This document shows positions 22,768 to 33,779 of a stretch of DNA of 64,000 nt, piece by piece. Numbering within the stretch: the first letter of the stretch is position 1; each line of letters starts with the position of its first letter. The stretch is from Desmodus rotundus (lineage: Eukaryota; Chordata; Mammalia; Chiroptera; Phyllostomidae). A model generated the notes under the pieces. It was not told the origin of the DNA and did not search any database. It worked only from the letters and a program-made list of their open reading frames with translations. The position numbers and the translations under genes are program-made. The DNA is taken from assembly GCF_022682495.2 (NCBI RefSeq), contig NC_071396.1, positions 58,917,159 through 58,981,158 of the forward strand. Reading direction: 5' to 3'.

Positions 22768-23050
22768 TTTAACTGGAACATAATAAATAAAAGAAAAAGA
22801 GGAAACAAAATATAACCAGAGACATTGAAGATAAGAACAATCTTCAATTATGAAGATAAGCAATGGGCAGGGGGGAGTGGGGAGGGGCAGTGAGGAGAGG
22901 GGATTACAGGAACTACTTTATAGGACACATGGACCAAATCAAGGGGGAGGGTGGAGGTGGGGGAGGGAGGTGGTTCGGCTGGGGAAGGGTGGACGGATGG
23001 GGAGAAAAGGCACACAACTGTAATTGAATAACAATAAAAAATTAAAAAAA
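22768..23050 (+). mobile_element. L1-F: 3' UTR-only L1 inserted inside L1-C
   Basis: This 280-bp L1 starts at the last codons of ORF2 (tttaactggaacataa) and contains the whole G-rich 3' UTR and an A-tail. L1-C stops at attaaaacc before it and resumes after it with ctcacaatttggtacc, the very next ORF2 bases. A nested insertion therefore fits better than a simple deletion in L1-C. The A-rich duplication (aaaacc) merges with the tail. Confidence 0.75.
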
Positions 23051-23122
23051 AACCCTCACAATTTGGTACCATCTCACATCGGTTAGAGTGGCCAACATAA
23101 ACAAATCAAGAAATAAATGTTG
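23051..23122 (+). mobile_element. L1-C, middle part (72 bp of ORF2)
   Basis: This short piece carries the ORF2 sequence acaatttggtaccatctcac through aataaatgttg, in continuity with 22767. Its last 15 bases (aagaaataaatgttg, 23108-23122) form the left target-site duplication of L1-D. The right copy is at 32597-32611. Confidence 0.85.
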
Positions 23123-23135
23123 CAAGATGGCGGCG
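23123..23135 (+). promoter_or_regulatory. YY1-like motif at the 5' end of L1-D
   Basis: The first 13 bases are caagatggcggcg, a perfect match to the YY1 core found at the start of human L1. As the element start is fixed by the target-site duplication that ends at 23122, the motif lies exactly at +1. Confidence 0.6.
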
Positions 23136-23275
23136 AGAAAGGTGGGAGCAGAGTCCACTTCCCCTCAACACCAGTGAAATACCTAGCTCATCTGAGGAGC
23201 AGAGCGAACAGCCAACAGTATTCCAGCATATATGAAGATCAGAGACCAAAGATAGAAGACATCGAAAGATCAGAT

Positions 23276-23277
23276 GG
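23276..23277 (+). other. Exon-exon junction in the 5' UTR of L1-D (spliced retrocopy)
   Basis: The sequence gatcagatg|gtgagacaa joins the flank before the donor in L1-1/L1-H (gatcagaca or gatctgacg, then gtaagaag) directly to the flank after the acceptor (cccacag, then gtgagacaa in L1-H). No intron base remains on either side. This is the pattern of a spliced integrated retrotransposed element, a class described for human L1. Confidence 0.78.
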
Positions 23278-23489
23278 TGAGACAAGAAAACCTGGAGTGC
23301 TGAAAAGACCAGAGTAAGACTGTGTTACACCCATAAACGTAAGCTCAAGACCAGTGAGCACAGGAGATTAAGGAGACAGCACCACTGAATCCCATAGGCA
23401 TTCTACCATAGAAGTTCATACCATAAACCCAGGGAGTCAGAATAGATCAATTTAAGAAGCAGAGGCTAACTAGAAGAGTCTACCAAACA

Positions 23490-24420
23490 ATGGGAAGACA
23501 AAGAAACAATTTCCAAATGAAAGAAAAGGAGGAAGCCTCAGAAAGAATGCTAACCCAAAAAGAGGCAAGTCAACTATAAGATACTGAGTTCAAAGCAATG
23601 GTCATCAGGAAGCTCACTGCTCTATCTGAGCTCAAAGAGAACTACCGGAAACTACAGGGAAACTACAATGAACTCACTGAAAACTATATCAACATGAAAA
23701 AGGAAATAGAAACTATAAACAAGGGCCAAGAGAAATTGAAGAATACAATTTCTGAATTGAAGAACACAGTAGAAGGAATGAAAAGCAGACTTGATGAAGC
23801 AGAGGATCGGATGAGCGAGCTGGAGGACAAAGTAGAAAAAAACACGCAGAAAGAGCAAGAAAAGGAAAAGAGGCTCTGAAAGAAAGAAGAGGCAATAAGG
23901 GAAATGTAGGACAACATGAAACGTAACAATATCAATATAATAGGAATACCAGAAGGAGAGGAAGAAGAGCAAGGGATAGAAAACCTGTTTGAAAAAGTAA
24001 TGATGGAAAATTCCCCTAATCTGAGGAGAGAAAAAGTCACAAAAATCCAAAAATCACAGAGTCCCAAGCAAGGGGAACCCAAAGAGACCCACTGCAAGAC
24101 ACATCATAATTAAAATGGCAAAATTCCAAGAGAAAGACAGGATCTTAAAGGCAGCAAGGGAGAAACAGGAAGTAACATACAAGGGAGCCCCAATAAGATT
24201 AGCAACTGACTACTCAATGGAAACGCTCCAAGCCAGAAGAGAATGACAAAAAATATTATAAGTAATGAGAACCAGAGGCCTGCAACCAAGACTACTTTAC
24301 CCAGAAAGGCTCTCCATCAAGATAGAAGGCCAAAGAAAGAGTTTCCCAGACAAAAGAAGTCTGAAAGAATACAGCTCCACCAAACCTGCTCTGCAAGAGA
24401 TGCTAAAGGGACTGCTTTAA
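23490..24420 (+). pseudogene. L1-D ORF1 (RNA-binding chaperone), broken
   Basis: The start codon at 23490 is followed by MGRQRNNFQMKEKEEASERM. In the same frame there is a TAA at codon 30 (23577-23579) and a TGA at codon 130 (23877-23879), where L1-1 has an arginine codon. The RRM-like part NIIGIPEGEEEEQGIENLFE (from about 23937) is still in frame, then the frame shifts within about 24030-24060, and a TGG has become TGA near 24244. The remaining C-terminal part ends at the TAA at 24418-24420. An internal ATG at 23598 could start a shorter piece. The 930-bp ORF1 of L1-H gives the expected length. Confidence 0.88.
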
Positions 24421-24466
24421 GGAAAGGAAGGAAAAGAGAAAGACAGAGGAACACAGGTAGGAAATA

Positions 24467-27400
24467 ATGGCAATGAATAACTACCTATCGATAATAACCT
24501 TAAATGTAAATGGATTAAATGCTCCAATCAAAAGACATAGAACAGCTGAATGGATAAGAAAACATGACCCACACATATGCTGCCTACAAGAAACCCATCT
24601 CAGGACAAAAGACTCACACAGACTGAAAGTGAAGGGCTGGAAACAAATTTTCCAAGCAAACGGACAGGAAAAAAAAGCAGGGGTAGCAATACTCATATCA
24701 GACAAAATAGACTTCCAAAGAAGGGCCATAAAGAGAGACCCAGAAGGTCACTTCATAATACTCAAAGGAAGAATCCACCAAGAAGACATAAACATTATAA
24801 ATATATATGCACCCAACATAGGAGCACCCAAATACATAAAGAAAATCTTGGAGGATTTCAAGAAAGATATTGACAGCAACACAATTATAGTAGGGGATTT
24901 TAACACCCCACTATCAAAAATGGACAGGTCTTCCAAACAAAAGATTAACAAAGATATTGTGTCACTTAACAATACCCTAGAGGAAATGGACTTAACTGAT
25001 ATATACAGAGCTTTTCATCCCAAAGAAGCAAAATACACATTCTTTTCAAGTGTCCATGGATCTTTTTCAAAGATAGACCACATGATAGGACACAAAGCAA
25101 CCCTCAACAAATTCAAGAAAATTGAAATCATATCAAGCATCTTCTCTGACCACAAGGGTCTGAAACTAGAAACCAACCCCAAGGGTAAAAACCCAAAACA
25201 CTCAAAATCATGGAGACTGAATAGCATGCTATTAAACAATGAATGGGTCAAGAACGAGATTAGGGAAGAAATCAAAAACTTCCTGGAAACAAATGAAAAC
25301 GAACTCACAACAACCCAAAACCTATGGGACACAGCTAAGGCAGTCCTGAGAGGGAAGTTCATAGCAATACAGGCCTACCTTAAGAAGTTAGAAACAGTTC
25401 ACACAAACAACCTAACCCTACGCCTACAAGAACTGGAGGAACAACAACAAAGACAGCCCAGAGCAAGCAGAAGGAAGGAAATAACCAAGATCAGAGCAGA
25501 ACTAAATGACATAGAGACTAAAAGCACAATTGTAAGGATCAATGAATCCAGAAGCTGGTTCTTTGAAAAGATAAACAAAATCGACAAGCCTTTAAGTAGG
25601 CTTATCAAGAAGAAAAGAGAGAGGATCCAAATAAACAGAATTAGAAATGAAAGTGGAGAGATTACAACTGATACCACAGAAATACAAAGGATCGTAAGAA
25701 ATTACTATGAAGACCTATATGCTAAGAAATTTGAAAACCTAGATGAAATGGACACATTTCTAGAAAAATATAATCTTCCAAAACTGACTGAAGAAGAAGC
25801 AGAAAACCTGAACAGACCAATATCAGCAAAGGAAATTGAAGCAGTCATCAAGAAACTCCCATCACACAAAAGCCCTGGACCAGATGGTTTCACAGGAGAT
25901 TTCTACAAAGCATTTAAGGAAGAACTAACCCCTATCCTTCACAGACTATTCGAAAAAATCCAAACTGATGGAAGACTCCCAAACTCTTTTTATGAAGCCA
26001 ACATCATCCTAATCCCAAAACCAGATAAAGACACAACGAAGAAAGAAAACTTCAGGCCAATATCGCTGATGAACATAGACGCTAAAATTCTCAACAAAAT
26101 ATTAGCAAACCGCATCCAGCAATATATTAAAAAGATCATCCACCATGACCAAGTGGGATTCATCCCAGGGATGCAAGGATGGTACAATATTCGCAAATCA
26201 ATAAACATAATACATCACATCAACAACAGCAAAGACAAAAATCACATGATCATATCAATAGATGCGGAAAAAGCATTCGATAAGATACAGCACCCATTTC
26301 TGATAAAAACACTCAGCCAAGTGGGAATAAAGGGAGCAGTCCTCAACATAATTAAGGCCATATATGAGAGACCTACAGCCAGCATCACATTCAATGGACA
26401 AAAACTTAGAGCTTTCCCACTAAGATCAGGAACAAGACAAGGATGCCCTCTCTCACCACTCCTATTCAACATAGTATTGGAAGTCCTAGCCACAGCAATC
26501 AGACAAGAAAAAGCAATAAAAGGCATCCAAATTGGAAAGGAGGAAATGAAACTGTCACTGTTTGCAGACGACATGATAGTGTACATGGAAAACCCTATAG
26601 ACTCCACTCAAAAACTACTCGACCTAATAAATGAATTTGGCAAAATAGCTGGATACAGAGTCAATACCCAGAAATCAAAGGCATTCCTGTACACCAACAA
26701 CGAAACTGCAGAAACACAAATCAGGAAAAAAATCCCATTCGATATAGCAACAAGAAAAATAAAGTACCTAGGAATAAACCTAACCAAGGAGGTAAAAGAC
26801 CTGTACTCAGAAAACTACACAACACTGAAGAAAGAAATTAAGGAAGATACAAACAAATGGAAGCATGTACCATGTTCATGGATTGGAAGAATTAACATCA
26901 TCAAAATGGCCATACTACCCAAAGCAATTTATAGATTCAATGCAATCCCTATTAGAGTACCCATGACATATTTCACAGATATAGAACAAACATTACAGAA
27001 ATTCATATGGAACCATAAACGACCTCGAATAGCAGCAGCAATTTTGAGAAAGAAGGACAAAGCAGGAGGTATCACAATACCTGATATCAAACTGTATTAC
27101 AAGGCAACGGTAATCAAAACAGCCTGGTACTGGCATAAAAACAGGCTCATAGACCAATGGAACAGAATAGAGAGCCCAGAAATAAACTCAAATCTATACG
27201 ATCAATTAATATTTGACAAAGGAGGCAGGAGCATAAAATGGAGCAAAAACAGTCTCTTCAACAGATGGTGTTGGGAGATCTGGACAGCTACGTGCAAAAA
27301 AATGAAACTCGATCACCAACTTACGCCATACACGAAAATAAACTCAAGATGGATAAAAGACTTAAATATAAGCCGTAACACCATAAAAGTCCTTGAAGAA

Positions 27401-28288
27401 AACATTGGCAGGAAAATCTCAGACATTCCACGCAGCAACATCCTCACAGACACATCCCCTAAAGCAAGGGACATAAAGGAAAGAATAAACAAATGGGACC
27501 TCATCAAAATAAAAAGCTTCTGCATGGCTAAAGAAAACAGCACCAAATTACAAAGAGAACCAACAATATGGGAAAGCATATTTGCCAATGATACCTCAGA
27601 CAAGGGCCTGATCTCCAAAATATATAAAGAACTCACACGACTCCACTCCAGGAAGACAAACAACCCAATTAAAAAATGGGCAAAGGACTTGAACAGACAC
27701 TTCTCCAAGGAAGACATACAGAAGGCCCAGAGACATATGAAAAGATGCTCAGCATCACTAGCCATCAGAGAGATGCAAATTAAAACCACAATGAGGTATC
27801 ATCTCACACCAGTCAGAATGGCCAACATAAACAAATCCACAAACAAATGTTGGAGAGGATGCGGAGAAAAGGGAACCCTAGTGCACTGTTGGTGGGAATG
27901 CAGACTGGTGAGGCCACTGTGGAAAACAATATGGAATTTCCTCAGAAAACTAAAAATGGAACTGCCCTTTGACCCAGCAATTCCGCTGCTGGGATTATAC
28001 CCTAAGAACACTGAAACACCAATCCAAAAGAATCTGTGCACCCCAATGTTCATAGCAGCACAATTTACAATAGCCAAATACTGGAAGCAACCGAAGTGCC
28101 CATCAGCAAACGAGTGGATCCAAAAACTATGGTATATTTACACAATGGAATTCTACGCAGCAGAGAGAAAGAAGGAGCTTATACCCTTTGCAACAGCATG
28201 GATGAAACTGGAGAGCATTATGCTAAGTGAAATAAGCCAGGAAGTGAGGGACAAATACCATATGATCTCACCTTTAACTGGAACATAA
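24467..28288 (+). CDS. L1-D ORF2p: endonuclease and reverse transcriptase, intact, 1273 aa
   Basis: This full-length ORF2 is the only intact L1 reverse transcriptase in the window. The N-terminal endonuclease domain (about 1-238) has the expected residues: N13 in LNVNG, E42 in QETH, D144 and N146 in GDFNTP, and D228/H229 in SDHKG, each one position before human numbering. The RT domain has [26 protein letters not shown] and the catalytic FADD at 699-702. The C-terminal zinc-knuckle motif C-x3-C-x7-H-x4-C starts at about 1128. The protein nicks target DNA and copies L1 RNA at the nick. The start follows ORF1 by 46 bp. Its open state contrasts with the broken ORF1 upstream. Confidence 0.95.
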   Translation: MAMNNYLSIITLNVNGLNAPIKRHRTAEWIRKHDPHICCLQETHLRTKDSHRLKVKGWKQIFQANGQEKKAGVAILISDKIDFQRRAIKRDPEGHFIILKGRIHQEDINIINIYAPNIGAPKYIKKILEDFKKDIDSNTIIVGDFNTPLSKMDRSSKQKINKDIVSLNNTLEEMDLTDIYRAFHPKEAKYTFFSSVHGSFSKIDHMIGHKATLNKFKKIEIISSIFSDHKGLKLETNPKGKNPKHSKSWRLNSMLLNNEWVKNEIREEIKNFLETNENELTTTQNLWDTAKAVLRGKFIAIQAYLKKLETVHTNNLTLRLQELEEQQQRQPRASRRKEITKIRAELNDIETKSTIVRINESRSWFFEKINKIDKPLSRLIKKKRERIQINRIRNESGEITTDTTEIQRIVRNYYEDLYAKKFENLDEMDTFLEKYNLPKLTEEEAENLNRPISAKEIEAVIKKLPSHKSPGPDGFTGDFYKAFKEELTPILHRLFEKIQTDGRLPNSFYEANIILIPKPDKDTTKKENFRPISLMNIDAKILNKILANRIQQYIKKIIHHDQVGFIPGMQGWYNIRKSINIIHHINNSKDKNHMIISIDAEKAFDKIQHPFLIKTLSQVGIKGAVLNIIKAIYERPTASITFNGQKLRAFPLRSGTRQGCPLSPLLFNIVLEVLATAIRQEKAIKGIQIGKEEMKLSLFADDMIVYMENPIDSTQKLLDLINEFGKIAGYRVNTQKSKAFLYTNNETAETQIRKKIPFDIATRKIKYLGINLTKEVKDLYSENYTTLKKEIKEDTNKWKHVPCSWIGRINIIKMAILPKAIYRFNAIPIRVPMTYFTDIEQTLQKFIWNHKRPRIAAAILRKKDKAGGITIPDIKLYYKATVIKTAWYWHKNRLIDQWNRIESPEINSNLYDQLIFDKGGRSIKWSKNSLFNRWCWEIWTATCKKMKLDHQLTPYTKINSRWIKDLNISRNTIKVLEENIGRKISDIPRSNILTDTSPKARDIKERINKWDLIKIKSFCMAKENSTKLQREPTIWESIFANDTSDKGLISKIYKELTRLHSRKTNNPIKKWAKDLNRHFSKEDIQKAQRHMKRCSASLAIREMQIKTTMRYHLTPVRMANINKSTNKCWRGCGEKGTLVHCWWECRLVRPLWKTIWNFLRKLKMELPFDPAIPLLGLYPKNTETPIQKNLCTPMFIAAQFTIAKYWKQPKCPSANEWIQKLWYIYTMEFYAAERKKELIPFATAWMKLESIMLSEISQEVRDKYHMISPLTGT

Positions 28289-28533
28289 GCAATAGAAGGA
28301 AAAAGCAAACAAAATATAACCAGAGACATTGAAGTTAAGAACAATGTAACAATAGCAAGGGCGGGGGGTGGGGGGGTGGGGGCGGGGACAGTAGGTAGAG
28401 GGGATTACAGGAACTACTATAAAGGACACATGAACAAATCCAAGGGGGAGGGTGGAGAGGGGGGAGGGAAGTGGGTTCACCTGGGGTGGGGTGAAGGGAT
28501 GGGGGAAAAGGCATACAACTGTAATTAAATAAC

Positions 28534-28571
<38 letters not shown>

Positions 28572-31500
28572 GACATAGAATAGCTGAATGGATAAAAAAA
28601 CATGACCCACACATATGCTGCCTACAAGAGACCCATCTCAGGACAAAAGATTACACAGACTGAAAGTGATGGGCTGGAAACAAATTTTCCAAGCAAACGG
28701 ACAGGAAAAAAAAGCAGGGGTGGCAATACTCATATCAGACAAAATAGACTTCCAAAGAAGGGCCATAAAGAGAGACCCAGAAGGTCACTTCATAATACTA
28801 AAGGAAGAATCCACCAAGAAGACTTAAACATTGTAAATATATATGCACCCAACTTAGCACCACCCAAATACATAACGAAAATCTTGGAGAATTTCAAGAA
28901 AGATATTGACAGCAACACAATTATAGTAGGGGACTTTAACACCCCACTGTCAAAAATGGACAGGTCTTCCAAACAAAATATCAAGAAGGATATTGTGTCA
29001 CTTAACAATACCCTAGAGGAAATGGACTTAACTGATATATATAGAGCTTTTCATCCCAAAGGAGCAAAATACACATTCTTTTCAAGTGTACATGGAACTT
29101 TTTCAAAGATAGACCACATGATAGGACACAAAGCAAGCCTCAACAAATTCAAGAAAATTGAAATCATATCAAGCATTTTCTCTGACCACAAGGGACTGAA
29201 ACTAGAAACCAACCCCAAAGGAAAAAACCCCAAACACTCAAAATCATGGAGACTCAACACCATGCTATTAAACAATGAATGGTCAAGAACGAGATTAGGG
29301 AAGAAATCAAAAACTTCCTAGAAACAAATGAAAATGAACTCACAACAACCCAAAACCTATGGGACACAGGAAAGGTAGTCCTGAGAGGGAAGTTCATAGC
29401 AATACAGGCCTACCTGAAAAACATAGAAACATTTCAAACAAACAACTTAACCCTATGCCTACAAGAACACGAGGAACAACAACAAAGACAGCCCAGAGCA
29501 AGCAGAAGGAAGGAAATAACCAAGATCAGAGCTGAGTTAAATAACATGGAAACTAAAAGCACAATTCTAAGGATCAATGAATCCAGGATATGGTTCTTTG
29601 AAAAGATAAACAAAATTGACGAGCCTTTAAGTAGGCTCATCAGAAAGAAAAGAGAGAGGATCCAAATAAACACAATTAAAAATGAAAGAGGAGAGATTTC
29701 AACTGATACCACAGAAATACAAAGGATTGTAAGAAATTACTATGAAGAACTGTATGCTAAGCAATTTGAAAACCTAGGTGAAATGGACACATTTCTAGAA
29801 AAATATAATCTTCGAAAACTGAATGAAGAAGAAGCAGCAAACCTGAACAGACCAATAACAGCAGAGGAAATTGAAGCAGTCATCAAAAAACTCCCATCAC
29901 ACAAAAGCCCTGGACCAGATGGTTTCACAGGAGAATTCTACAAAGCCTTTAAGGAGGAGCTAATCCCTATCCTGCACAGACTATTCGAAAAAATCCAAAC
30001 TGATGGAAGACTCCCAAACTCTTTTTATGAAGCCACATCATCCTAATGCCAAAACCAGATAAAGACACAACGAAGAAAGTAAACTTCAGGCCAATATCGC
30101 TGATGAACACAGACGTTAAAATTCTCAACAAAATATTACCAAACTGCATCCAGCAATACATTAAAAAGATCATCCACCATGACCAAGTGGGATTCATCCC
30201 AGGGATGCAAGGATGGTACAATATTCCCAAAACAATAAACATAATACATCACATCAATATCTGCAAAGAGAAAAATCACATGATCATATCAATAGATGCG
30301 GAAAAAGCATTCGATAAGATACAGCACCCATTTCTGATAAAAACCCTCAGCAAAGTGGGAATGCACGGAGCATTCCTCAGCATAATAAAGGCCATATATG
30401 AGAGACCTACAGCCAACATCAAACTCAATGAACAAAAACTTAGAGCATTCCCACTAAGATCAGGAACAAGACAAGGATGCCCTCTCTCACCATTCCTATT
30501 CAACATAGTACTGGAAGTCCTAGTCACAGCAATGAGAGAAGAAAAAGCAATAAAAGGCACCCAAATTGGAGAGGAGGAAATGAAACTGTCAGTGTTTGGA
30601 GACGATATGATAGTGTACATGGAAAACCCTATAGACTCCACCAACAAACTACTGGACCTAATAAATGAATTTGGCAAAACAGCTGGATACAAAGTCAATA
30701 CTCAGAAATCAAAGACATTCCTCTACACCAACAACAAAATTGCAGAAAGAGAAATAAGGGAAAAAAATCCCATTTGATATAGCAAAAAGAAAAATAAAGT
30801 ACCTAGGAATAAACCTAACCAAGGAGGTAAAAGACCTGTACTCAGAAAACTAAACAACACTGAAGAAAGAAACTAAGGAAGACACAAACAAATGGAATCA
30901 TGTACCATGCTCATGGATTGGAAGAATTAACATCATCAAAAGGGCCATACTACCCAAAGCAATTTATAGATTCAATGCAATCCCTATTAGAGTACCCATG
31001 ACATATTTCACAGATATAGAACAAACATTTCAGAAATTTATATGGAACCATAAAGGACCTTGAATAGCTGCAGAAATTTTGAGAAAGAAGAACAAAGCAG
31101 GAGGGATCACAATACCTGATATCAAACTGTATTACAAGGCCACTGTAATCAAAACAGCCTGGTACTGGCATAAAAACAGGCACATAGACCAATGGAACAG
31201 AACAGGGAGCCCAGAAATAAACTGAAGTCTATACAGTCAATTAATATTTGACAAAGGAGGCAGGCGCATAAAATGGAGCAAAAACAGCCTCTTCAACAAA
31301 TGGTGTTGGCAGATCTGGACAGCTACGTGAAAAAAAATGAAACTCGATCACCAACTTACGCCATACACGAAAATAAACTGAAGATGGATAAAAGACTTAA
31401 ATATAAGTCGTAACACCATAAAAGTACTTGAGGAAACCATTGGCAGGAAAATCTCAGACATTCCACGCAGCAACATCCTCACAGATACATCCCCTAAAGC

Positions 31501-32321
31501 AAGGGATATAAAGGAAAGAATAAAGAAATGTTACCTCATCAAAATAAAAAGCTTCTACATGGCTAAAGAAAACATCACCAAATTACAAAGAGAAACAACG
31601 GTATGGGAAAACATATTTGGTAATGATACCTCAGACGAGGGCCTGATCACAAAATATATAAAAAAAACTCACACGACTGCACTCCAGGAAGACAAACAAC
31701 CCAATTAAAAAATGGGTAAATGACTTGAACAGACACTTCTCCAAGAAAGACATACAGAGGGCTCAAAGACATATGAAAAGATGCTCAGCATCACTAGCCA
31801 TCAGAGAGATGCAAATTAAAACCACAATTTGGTACCATCTCATACCAATCAGAGTGGCCAACATGAACAAATCCACAAACAAATGTTGGAGAGGATGCGG
31901 AGAAAAGGGAACTCTAGTGCACTGTTGGTGGGAATGCAGACTGGTGAGGCCACTGTGGAAAACAGTATGGAATTTCCTTAGAAAACTAAAAATGGAACTG
32001 CCCTTTGACCCAGCAATTCAGCTGCTGGGATTATACCCTAAGAACTCTGAAACACCATTCCAAAAGAACCTGTGCACCCCAATGTTCACAGCAGCACAAT
32101 TTACAATAGCCAAGTACCGGAAGCAACCTAAGTGCCCATCAGCAAACGAGTGGACCCAAAAACTATGGTATATTTACACAATGGAATTCTACGCAGCAGA
32201 GAGAAAGAAGGAGCTTATACCCTTTGCAACAGCATGGATGGAACTGGAGAGCATTATGCTAAGTGAAATAAGCCAGGCGGTGAGGGACAAATACCATATG
32301 ATCTCACCTTTAACTTGAACA
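28572..32321 (+). pseudogene. L1-E ORF2, truncated and broken
   Basis: The coding part runs from the endonuclease to the zinc-knuckle region. Three single-base indels shift the frame: a lost g near 29282, a lost a near 30036, and an extra base near 30768. Stops replace sense codons near 30851 (tac to taa), 31062 (cga to tga) and 31202 (tca to tga). The RT motif reads FGDD (30595-30606) in place of FADD. The last 197 codons (31725-32318) are open. No function is expected. Confidence 0.88.
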
Positions 32322-32596
32322 TAAGCAATAGAAGAGAAAAGGAAACAAAATATAACCAGAGACATTGAAGTTAAGAACAGTCTAACAATAGCCAAGGCGG
32401 GGGTTGGGGGATGGTGGGAAGAGGGGATTACAGGAACTACTATAAAGGACAAATGGACAAAACCAAGGGGGAGGGTGGAGGTGGGGTAGGGAGGTGGGTT
32501 CTGCTGGGGTGGGGTGGAGGGATGGGGAGAAAAGGCATACAACTGTAATTGAATAACAATAAAAATTAAAAGAAAAAGAACCAAACAAAAGAAAAA
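28572..32596 (+). mobile_element. L1-E: 5'-truncated L1 in the A-tail of L1-D
   Basis: L1-E begins inside ORF2 (gacatagaatagctgaatgg, about codon 24) directly after the A-tail of L1-D. It runs through the rest of ORF2 and the G-rich 3' UTR to an A-rich tail ending near 32596. L1 insertion into older A-tails is common because the endonuclease prefers TTTT/AA. The right target-site duplication of L1-D follows at 32597. No separate duplication for L1-E can be told apart from the A-rich surroundings. Confidence 0.85.
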
Positions 32597-33326
32597 AAGA
32601 AACAAATGTTGGAGAGGATGCGAAGAAAAGGGAACCCTAGTAAATTGTTGGTGGGAATGCAGACTTGTGAGGCCACTGTGGAAAACAGTATGTAATTTCC
32701 TCAGAAAACTAAAAACAGAACTGCCCTTTGACCCAGCAATTCCGCTGCTGGGATTATACCCTAAGAAGTCTGAAACACCTATCCAAAAGAACCTATGCAC
32801 CCCAATGTTCATAGCACACAGTTTATAATAGCCAAGTACTGGAAGCAACCTAAGTGCCCATCAGCAAATGAGTGGATCGAAAAACTATGGTACATTTATA
32901 CAATGGAATTCTATGCAGCAGAGAGAAAGAAGGAGCTTATATCCTTTACAACAGCTTGGATGGCACTGGAAAGCATTATGCTAAGTGAAATAAGGCCGGT
33001 GGCGAGGGACAAATACCATATGGTCTCCACTTTAACTGGAACATAATCAACAGAAGAAACAAGCAAACAAAATATAACCAGAGACATTCAAATTAAGAAC
33101 AATGTAACAATAGTCAGAGGGGAGTGGGGAGGGCATAGTGGGAAGAGGGGTGTACAAAAGCTACTATAAAGGACACATGGACAAAATGAAGAGGGTAGTG
33201 GAGAGGTCAGGGAGGGAGGTGGGATTGGCTGCGGTGGGGTGGAGGGATGGGGAGAAAATGCAGACAATTGTAACTGAGTAAATAAAAAAAATTAATATAA
33301 AAATAAAATAAAATAAAATAAATTAT
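32597..33326 (+). mobile_element. L1-C, 3' part: end of ORF2, 3' UTR and AAAAT tail
   Basis: This piece continues L1-C where it broke off at 23122. It starts with the right target-site duplication of L1-D (aagaaacaaatgttg), then ggagaggatgcg, the following ORF2 bases. A last ORF2 piece is open at 32795-33046. A diverged G-rich 3' UTR follows, and the tail has turned into an (aaaat)n run at about 33296-33326. Confidence 0.85.
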
Positions 33327-33344
33327 AAGGGTTCAAGCTTGAAA

Positions 33345-33680
33345 TGAGTTTGTTTCCCCAAAGTTTTATAGCCCTTTAGCTAACTGACCCTGACTCAGAA
33401 TAAGCCCTCATAGTTCTTTGTATGGTATCTAGTGTTTTATCGTTACTGCCTGACAATGAATAATGAGCTTTACCTGTATTCGTGTGCAAATTGAACCCAA
33501 TAAAAGCCCACTGAGGAAAAGGCTCTTCGTCCTTCTCCTTTGGAAGATCAGCCACCTTTCCTCCCCCAGCAGATCATTCTTGGTAAACTTATTCTCATCC
33601 ACGGTGGATGGAGGGCTCTGTGGGCAAAGCTGCCCCATAATCTAGATGTGGTTATCTAGACAGTGTAAGGCCAAGGACCC
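33345..33680 (+). mobile_element. LTR-like fragment
   Basis: The segment has a polyadenylation signal (aataaaagcccactga, about 33499) followed by an R/U5-like part with CT-rich sequence and ggtaaacttattctcatcc. The layout resembles a retroviral LTR 3' half. There is no partner copy in the window, so the call is tentative. Confidence 0.4.
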
Positions 33681-33779
33681 CACAGAATTTGACTGACCTA
33701 TGGCTCCCTCCCTGCCTCCTCACCTTTCTCCCCTCATTCACCCTGCTCCATCCACTTAACCCCTGTGCTCATCCCTGCA

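Larger units (their letters stand above)
23123..28571 (+). mobile_element. L1-D: young L1 with shortened 5' UTR, broken ORF1 and intact ORF2
   Basis: The element runs from caagatggcggcg at the 5' tip to a pure A-tail of about 27 A. It has a 5' UTR of only about 367 bp against about 1.6-1.9 kb in L1-H and L1-1, an ORF1 with several disabling changes, a 46-bp spacer, an intact ORF2 and a G-rich 3' UTR. The left target-site duplication is aagaaataaatgttg (23108-23122). The matching right copy, with one mismatch, is at 32597-32611 beyond L1-E, so L1-E lies in the tail of L1-D. The 5' UTR joins at 23276/23277 as expected for a spliced RNA template. Confidence 0.93.
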
